A DNA stretch of 64,000 nt from Flavobacterium degerlachei. Lineage in GTDB: Bacteria > Bacteroidota > Bacteroidia > Flavobacteriales > Flavobacteriaceae. The notes beneath the pieces were generated by a model. That model ran no database searches. It saw only the letters and a list, made by a program, of their open reading frames with translations, and was not told the DNA's origin. Location of the stretch: positions 179,320 to 243,319 of the forward strand of contig NZ_FNMV01000005.1 in the NCBI RefSeq assembly GCF_900106645.1, written 5' to 3'. The translations under genes and the position numbers were made by a program. This document shows positions 59,172 to 64,000 of this stretch, in pieces; within the stretch, counting starts at the first letter, position 1, and the number at the start of each line of letters is the position of its first letter.

Positions 59172-60020
59172 GAACCATTAAGAGATTAAGTTTCATTAAG
59201 CTTTGCGAAAAAAAATCAGCGCCCTTTGCGGTTAAACTTTAAACTTTTTTAAACTTTTAACCTGAAACAAAAGCTTAGTCACCTTTCTGAATAAAGACAA
59301 TAAGCCTTAATTTTTCTTAATTCCTAAATGGTGTAAGCATTTAAATTTGATGTTTAATTTGAACCATTAAGAGATTAAGTTTCATTAAGCTTTGCGAAAA
59401 AAAATCAGCGCCCTTTGCGGTTAAACTTTAAACTTTTTTAAACTTTTAACCTGAAACAAAAGCTTAGTGACCTTTCTGAATAAAGACAATAAGGCTTAAT
59501 TTTTCTTAATTCCTAAATGGTTTAAGCATTTAAATTTGATGTTTAATTTGAACCATTAAGAGATTAAGTTTTATTAAGCTTTGCGAAAGAAAATCAGCGC
59601 CCTTTGCAGTTAAACTTTAAACTTTTTCAAACTTTAAACCTGAAGCAAAAACTTAGCGACCTTTCTGAATAAAGGCAATAAACCTTAATTTTACTTAATT
59701 CCTAAATGGTTTAAGCATTTAAATTTGATGTTTACTTTGAATCATTAAGAGATTAAGTTTCATTAAGCTTTGCGAAAAAAAACTTAGTGCCCTTTGCGGA
59801 TAAACTTTAAACTTTTTTAAACTTTTAACCTGAAACAAAAGCTTAGTGACCTTTCTGAATAAAGACAATAAGCCTTAATTTTTCTTAATTCCTAAATGGT
59901 TTAAGCATTTAAATTTGATGTTTATTTTGAACCATTAAGAGATTAAGTTTCATTAAGCTTTGCGAAAAAAAACTTAGTGCCCTTTGCGGATAAACTTTAA
60001 ACTTTTTCAAACTTTAAACC
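59172..60020. repeat. 189-bp tandem repeat array, about 4.5 units
   Basis: Units begin GAACCATTAAGAGATTAAG (once GAATCATT) at 59172, 59361, 59550, 59739 and 59929, so the spacing is 189, 189, 189 and 190 bp. Each unit contains CTTTGCGAAA, CCCTTTGCGG (or GCAG) and CCTAAATGGT. Units differ by a few bases each, and the last is cut after about 92 bp. No open frame runs through them. The array fills most of the 989-bp gap between pyrF and the binding-protein gene. The rest (59066-59171) has no recognised signal. Confidence 0.93.
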
Positions 60021-60054
60021 TTTTCAAACCTTAAACAATTTAAATTTTTCACTT

Positions 60055-60855
60055 TTGAAACAAAAAACCTTAACAGATCAACTCGGGACATCCCACACTT
60101 TTGAAACTTCGCCAAAACGAATTATTTCATTGGTTCCCTCGCAAACTGAATTGTTATACGATTTGGGTCAGGAAGCTAAAATCGTTGGGATAACTAAATT
60201 CTGTGTGCATCCTTATCATTTTAAATCGACTAAGAATAGTGTTGGTGGAACTAAGAAGGTGAATTATCGAAAGATAAAAGAATTACAACCCGATATTATC
60301 ATTTGTAATAAGGAGGAGAATACCCAGGAAATGGTAGAAAGACTTCGTGAGATTTGCCCAGTTTGGGTGACTAATATCATCACCATCGAAGACAATTTCC
60401 AGATGATAGCTGACTTTGGCCAACTTCTAGACTGCAGAACCGAAGCACAAAAATGGAATGGCAAATTGGCTTTTGCCTTGAGCGATTTTAAAAATTTCGT
60501 GGCAGCCATTCCCGTTAGAAAAGTAGCTTATTTTATTTGGAAAAAACCATATATGGTCGCGGGATCAGACAACTTCATAAATGAGTTACTGAAGCTGAAC
60601 CACTTCAAAAATATATACGATACTAAAGGTCGTTACCCGGAAGTTGCCATTGAGGAAATCGTAGAAGAGGGCGACCCTGATTTTGTATTTCTATCTTCAG
60701 AGCCATATCCGTTCAAAAAAGAAGACGGCTATGAAATCAGTAATTATACAGAGAAAGCACAAACGGTCTTAGTTGATGGCGAAATGTTTTCTTGGTACGG
60801 CAGTCGCTTGCTAAAGGCGTTTGAATATTTTAAAATGCTGCATAAAAAACTATGA
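60055..60855 (+). CDS. BtuF-like helical-backbone substrate-binding protein
   Basis: The 266-residue protein starts from TTG; no better ATG is near, and the start 'MKQKTLTDQLG' is plausible. 'PKRIISLVPSQTELLYDLG' and 'VGITKFCVHP' are typical of periplasmic binding proteins for vitamin B12 or iron chelates, and 'KVAYFIWKKPYMVAGSDNFI' follows the inter-lobe helix. There is no signal peptide, which is odd for a transport component, and no permease or ATPase gene is adjacent. It may be cytoplasmic or have lost its export signal. The tandem repeat array ends 34 bp upstream. Confidence 0.8.
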   Translation: MKQKTLTDQLGTSHTFETSPKRIISLVPSQTELLYDLGQEAKIVGITKFCVHPYHFKSTKNSVGGTKKVNYRKIKELQPDIIICNKEENTQEMVERLREICPVWVTNIITIEDNFQMIADFGQLLDCRTEAQKWNGKLAFALSDFKNFVAAIPVRKVAYFIWKKPYMVAGSDNFINELLKLNHFKNIYDTKGRYPEVAIEEIVEEGDPDFVFLSSEPYPFKKEDGYEISNYTEKAQTVLVDGEMFSWYGSRLLKAFEYFKMLHKKL

Positions 60856-60996
60856 TTCGCATTCTTCTAGAACTAATTCTTCCTCTAGGACTTTTGTTTT
60901 GGATTTAGTGTCAACATTAAAGTGTGTTTCTGCTAATTTTTTATATTCCTGTTGCAATTTTTCAATTTCATTTTTCTCTTTCAACAAACCAATCAT
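60850..60996 (-). CDS. small Lacal_2735-like coiled protein
   Basis: The frame is open from an ATG at 61035 (61 residues), but the ATG at 60996 gives 48 residues starting 'MIGLLKEKNEIEKLQQEYKKL'. That resembles the small Lacal_2735 family of flavobacteria (MxGLFKKKxExEKLQxxYxKL). It is highly charged and helical. Its end overlaps the end of the convergent binding-protein gene by 6 bp. The function is unknown, and the call rests on memory of the family pattern. Confidence 0.45.
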   Translation of the reverse strand: MIGLLKEKNEIEKLQQEYKKLAETHFNVDTKSKTKVLEEELVLEECES

Positions 60997-61100
60997 AACT
61001 TGTAATTTTTCTGCAAATTTACAATTTACAATCATAAAGTAGATAATATAATTTGTTAAGATTGTAATTTAAAATTTAAGTTATATTTTTACCGAAAAAA

Positions 61101-61886
61101 GTGATTAATTATACCGTTTACGAAAATCCGAATACAACCCAATGGGTAACTTTTGTTCATGGAGCTGGAGGTAGTTCTTCTATATGGTTCAAACAAATAC
61201 GGGATTTTCAAAAACAATATAATGTGTTGTTGTTAGACTTACGAGGTCATGGTGAATCTAAAACCACTATAAAAACAGCATTTAAACAAAAATATACCTT
61301 TTCGGCTTTGGCCAATGATATTCTCGAAGTGTTGGATTTTCTTAAAATTGAGAAATCGCATTTTGTGGGTATTTCAATGGGAACAATATTGATTAGGCAA
61401 TTGGCTGAGATGTATCCTGATAGGGTGCAGAGTATGATTCTTGGTGGCGCTATTCTGAAAATGAATTTCCGCTCTCAAATATTGATGCGTTTGGGTAATA
61501 TATTCAAATACGTATTGCCTTATTTGATTTTATACAAGCTCTTTGCTTTTGTTATCATGCCTAGAAAAAGTCACAAACAATCTCGATTACTTTTTATTAA
61601 TGAGGCCAAAAAACTATACCAGAAAGAATTCATTAAATGGTTTAAACTCACTGCCGAAATTAATCCTGTTCTAAAATGGTTTCGTCAGGTAGAATTGAAT
61701 ATTCCTACACTATATGTAATGGGGGAAGAAGATTATATGTTTTTACCCTCAGTGAGAACTGTGGTGGCGAAGCACTATAGATCCTCCAAATTATTTGTAA
61801 TTCAAAACTGTGGTCATGTGGTAAATGTAGAGCAACCCAATGCTTTTAATACTAAGGTTCTGTCTTTTATAAATACAGCCAAATAA
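61101..61886 (+). CDS. alpha/beta-fold hydrolase
   Basis: The 261-residue protein starts at GTG, giving 'MINYTVYENPNTTQWVTFVHG'. The fold is clear: oxyanion region 'FVHGAGGSS', 'LLDLRGHGESK', nucleophile elbow 'GISMGT' (Ser), acid in 'VMGEEDYMF' and base in 'NCGHVVNVEQP'. A lid with hydrophobic residues (about 145-165) suggests a lipid-like or small ester substrate. No specific substrate can be named. A strong terminator follows. Confidence 0.87.
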   Translation: MINYTVYENPNTTQWVTFVHGAGGSSSIWFKQIRDFQKQYNVLLLDLRGHGESKTTIKTAFKQKYTFSALANDILEVLDFLKIEKSHFVGISMGTILIRQLAEMYPDRVQSMILGGAILKMNFRSQILMRLGNIFKYVLPYLILYKLFAFVIMPRKSHKQSRLLFINEAKKLYQKEFIKWFKLTAEINPVLKWFRQVELNIPTLYVMGEEDYMFLPSVRTVVAKHYRSSKLFVIQNCGHVVNVEQPNAFNTKVLSFINTAK

Positions 61887-61902
61887 AGAATTTAGCGCAA
61901 TA

Positions 61903-61937
61903 AAAAATGCCGGCATCCTAAAATGCCGGCAGTTCTT
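61903..61937 (+). terminator. intrinsic terminator after the hydrolase gene
   Basis: Stem TGCCGGCAT / ATGCCGGCA with a loop of about 6 nt, preceded by an A-run and followed by a T-containing tail. It lies 17 bp after the stop. Confidence 0.82.
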
Positions 61938-62266
61938 TAACTAACCAAAACCAAATAATAAATAACCAGTTTATTACTCTGCAAATATCAGATATATATC
62001 CCTCTGAAGCTGTTAAGGTTTTGTTATTAGTTTGTTGTATATAAGTTAAGTTTTTTAACTTTAATACAGCAAGTTTTTATATGCTTGATTGTCTGTGTTT
62101 TAAATAGTTAAAATAGCTCGGTTTTCCCCAAATTTTCATTTTCATTCCTACGTTTTTTTTATAAGGCTTGGCGGAGCTATTGTTGTTTTTTAAGCAAAGA
62201 AGAAACATTTTTATTAAAAATAATCAGTGTATAATTATTTGACATAAACCTTTAAACCAGTAAATT
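61938..62266. other. non-coding gap upstream of katA
   Basis: About 330 bp, AT-rich. It probably contains the katA promoter, but I find no convincing consensus match, repeat or structured RNA. Confidence 0.4.
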
Positions 62267-63754
62267 ATGAAATCACATAAAAAATTGACCACAGCGTCAG
62301 GAAGACCTTATGTAGAAAATGAAAACTCACAGTCTGTAGGTGTTCGAGGACCTCTATTGTTACAGGACTATATTCTTCATGAGAAAATGGCTCATTTTAA
62401 TAGGGAACGTATTCCGGAAAGAGTCGTGCATGCAAAAGGCTCTGGCGCCTTTGGAACATTTACCGTAACACATGATGTTACTAAATATACCAAAGCCAAG
62501 ATGTTTTCTGAAATTGGTAAAGAAACTAAAATGTTGCTTCGATTTTCAACTGTAGGTGGGGAAAAAGGATCTGCAGATACTGAGCGGGACCCCAGAGGTT
62601 TTGCAATTAAATTTTATACTGAAGATGGGAATTGGGATCTTGTGGGAAACAATACCCCCGTTTTTTTTGTGAAAGACGCCAAAAAATTTGGAGACTTTAT
62701 TCACACTCAAAAAAGAGATCCTCATACCAATATGAAATCACCAACGATGATGTGGGACTTTTGGTCACTAAATCCAGAAAGTCTACATCAGGTCCTTATA
62801 TTAATGTCTGATAGGGGAACTCCTTATGGATACCGTCATATGAATGGCTACGGAAGTCATACGTACTCGATGTTAGACGAGGCGAATCAGCGTACTTACG
62901 TGAAGTTTCATTTTAAAACTGCCCAAGGGATAAAGAATTTTACTAATGAGGAAGCGGCTCAAATGAAAGCTAAAGACATGGATTTTTCTCAGCGTGACCT
63001 GATGGAAAATATTGATGCTGGAAATTTTCCGCAATGGAACTTGAAAATTCAGGTTATGACCGAAGAATATGCCAATAGCCAAGATTATTACCTGAACCCG
63101 TTTGACGTGACAAAGGTTTGGCCTCATGCAGATTATCCGTTGATAGATGTGGGTGTTTTAGAATTGAACCAAAATCCTCATAATTACTTTCAAGATATCG
63201 AGCAGGCAGCATTCGCACCTGCACATATAGTGGATGGTATTGGCTATTCGCCAGATAAGATGTTACAAGGGCGTTTGTTGTCGTATCCGGATGCGCATAG
63301 GTATCGTTTAGGGACTAATTACGAACAAATTCCAGTGAATAGATGTCCTTTTTCTACTAATAATTACGAACGAGACGGGCAGATGCGTATGGACGGCAAC
63401 GGCGGGGGGAACCCAAACTATTTCCCAAATAGTTTTGACGATATGCAAATTGACCAAGCGTATAAAGAACCGCCTTTGGAGGTGAACAGTCATTTTGCCG
63501 ACTGGTATGATAGAAACTGCGAAGGAGAAAACGATCATTTTTCCCAACCGGGTAATTTGTTTAAGATTATGACTCCAGAGCAACAACAAAATACTATACA
63601 TAATATAGTTACTCATATGTCAGGTATTGAAGGTCCTAAAAAGAACCAAATAATCAACAGACAATTAAGTCATTTTTATAGGGTAGATGGACGCTTGGGA
63701 GCTAGTATTGCAGATGGATTAGGAGTTGATGTCGATATGGAGAAATTAGAGTAG
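62267..63754 (+). CDS. katA: monofunctional haem catalase
   Basis: KatA disproportionates hydrogen peroxide to water and oxygen. It has 495 residues, the small-subunit (clade 3) length. The distal histidine is in 'RVVHAKGSGAFG' at about residue 55. Also visible are 'ERDPRGFAIKFYTEDG' with the distal Asn in 'LVGNNTPVFF', and the haem-ligand tyrosine in 'LLSYPDAHRYRLG' at about residue 345. It is unrelated in fold to the katG product in the same window. A strong terminator follows. Confidence 0.96.
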   Translation: MKSHKKLTTASGRPYVENENSQSVGVRGPLLLQDYILHEKMAHFNRERIPERVVHAKGSGAFGTFTVTHDVTKYTKAKMFSEIGKETKMLLRFSTVGGEKGSADTERDPRGFAIKFYTEDGNWDLVGNNTPVFFVKDAKKFGDFIHTQKRDPHTNMKSPTMMWDFWSLNPESLHQVLILMSDRGTPYGYRHMNGYGSHTYSMLDEANQRTYVKFHFKTAQGIKNFTNEEAAQMKAKDMDFSQRDLMENIDAGNFPQWNLKIQVMTEEYANSQDYYLNPFDVTKVWPHADYPLIDVGVLELNQNPHNYFQDIEQAAFAPAHIVDGIGYSPDKMLQGRLLSYPDAHRYRLGTNYEQIPVNRCPFSTNNYERDGQMRMDGNGGGNPNYFPNSFDDMQIDQAYKEPPLEVNSHFADWYDRNCEGENDHFSQPGNLFKIMTPEQQQNTIHNIVTHMSGIEGPKKNQIINRQLSHFYRVDGRLGASIADGLGVDVDMEKLE

Positions 63755-63802
63755 TTTTTGTAGAAACAAATAGAAAGTGAAGAAAGTTGAAGTTATATAT
63801 TG

Positions 63803-63836
63803 AAAAAAAAATGCTCACTATTAGTGAGCATTTTTT
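63803..63836 (+). terminator. intrinsic terminator after katA
   Basis: Stem AAAATGCTCACT/AGTGAGCATTTT with a 3-nt loop, A-tract before and T-tract after. Confidence 0.92.
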
Positions 63837-63846
63837 ATATGTAATT

Positions 63847-64000
63847 TGTCCCGTCCTGAAATAGCGATACACAAAAAGTATCTTAATGGAAAAACATGAA
63901 GAAATACGCTATGTTAAGCGAACTCAAAAAGATTACTCAATGTCTTTTAAATTACAAATTGTTCAAGAAATTGAACGAGGAGAACTTACAGTTACGGAAT
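63847..64000 (+). mobile_element. left end of an IS3-family insertion sequence (cut by window edge)
   Basis: TGTCCCGTCCTGAAATAGCG at 63847 has the TG start and character of an IS3-family terminal inverted repeat, and the transposase OrfA begins 39 bp inside it. It lies 10 bp after the katA terminator. The right end is outside the window. Confidence 0.7.
63886..64000 (+). CDS. IS3-family transposase OrfA, N-terminal fragment
   Basis: The first 38 residues are visible, starting 'MEKHEEIRYVKRTQKDYS', then 'SFKLQIVQEIERGELTVTE'. This is the start of the helix-turn-helix DNA-binding protein (OrfA) of IS3-type elements. It continues beyond the window. Whether it is intact cannot be seen. Confidence 0.8.
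   Translation, partial: MEKHEEIRYVKRTQKDYSMSFKLQIVQEIERGELTVTE

Noticed and set aside
59172..60020. CRISPR array
   Set aside because: The 189-bp units are contiguous and similar throughout, without short repeats and unique spacers, and no cas gene is near.

Overview
The window is AT-rich chromosomal DNA from a member of the Bacteroidota, most likely Flavobacterium or a close relative. The evidence is a fused SecD-SecF protein, a gliding-motility/T9SS type B sorting domain, TonB-dependent receptors with N-terminal carboxypeptidase-like domains, DUF2911, DUF1573 and Lacal_2735-like proteins, promoters of the TTTG-N19-TAnnTTTG class, and an almost complete absence of Shine-Dalgarno sequences. 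The genus is inferred from gene content and style, not from a database match. I saw no rRNA, tRNA or CRISPR array.

Layout. 1-7.9 kb: end of an FtsE-type ATPase gene, a large TPR protein, a PhzF-family enzyme, an outer-membrane barrel protein, a DUF2911 protein and a GreA/GreB C-terminal-like protein. 8.1-13.4 kb: two asparagine synthetase B paralogues around a lipoprotein amidohydrolase. 13.5-19.7 kb: housekeeping genes gyrB, mdh and secDF. 19.8-22.9 kb: a PagL-like outer-membrane protein and a T9SS cargo protein with Ig-like repeats. 23-28 kb (minus strand): aminotransferase, folE, cysS, yidD, lgt. 28.1-32.8 kb: an aspartyl protease/PDZ protein, a DUF1573 protein and valS. 32.8-39.8 kb (minus strand): an iron/siderophore uptake locus of two TonB-dependent receptors and two PepSY membrane proteins, with matching palindromic operator-like sites around both receptor promoters. 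40-50.9 kb: MFS transporter, a small lipoprotein, topoisomerase III, a TIMP-like protein, CstA, a fasciclin lipoprotein bracketed by direct repeats, and katG.

51.2-56.6 kb is the accessory part. About 5 kb lies between two inverted copies of a structured dispersed repeat. It holds a lipoprotein gene, an IS110-family element with a foldable non-coding end (candidate bridge RNA), and an SMC/ABC-type ATPase gene that looks like a single-gene defence candidate and is bracketed by a 14-bp inverted repeat. From 56.7 kb housekeeping genes resume: prfA and pyrF separated by a four-helix-bundle gene that has its own inverted flanks, a 189-bp tandem repeat array, a BtuF-like binding protein, an alpha/beta hydrolase and the catalase katA. 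The window ends inside the left end of an IS3-family element.

How the genes work together. secDF, lgt and yidD all serve the cell envelope. katG and katA are two unrelated defences against hydrogen peroxide. The iron locus pairs receptors with PepSY membrane proteins. The most notable signals are non-coding: a 35-bp promoter block shared by the two asnB genes, the doubled operator architecture at the receptor genes, the three-copy structured repeat with a hairpin that keeps its fold while changing sequence, and the mobile-element-like boundaries in the 51-58 kb region.
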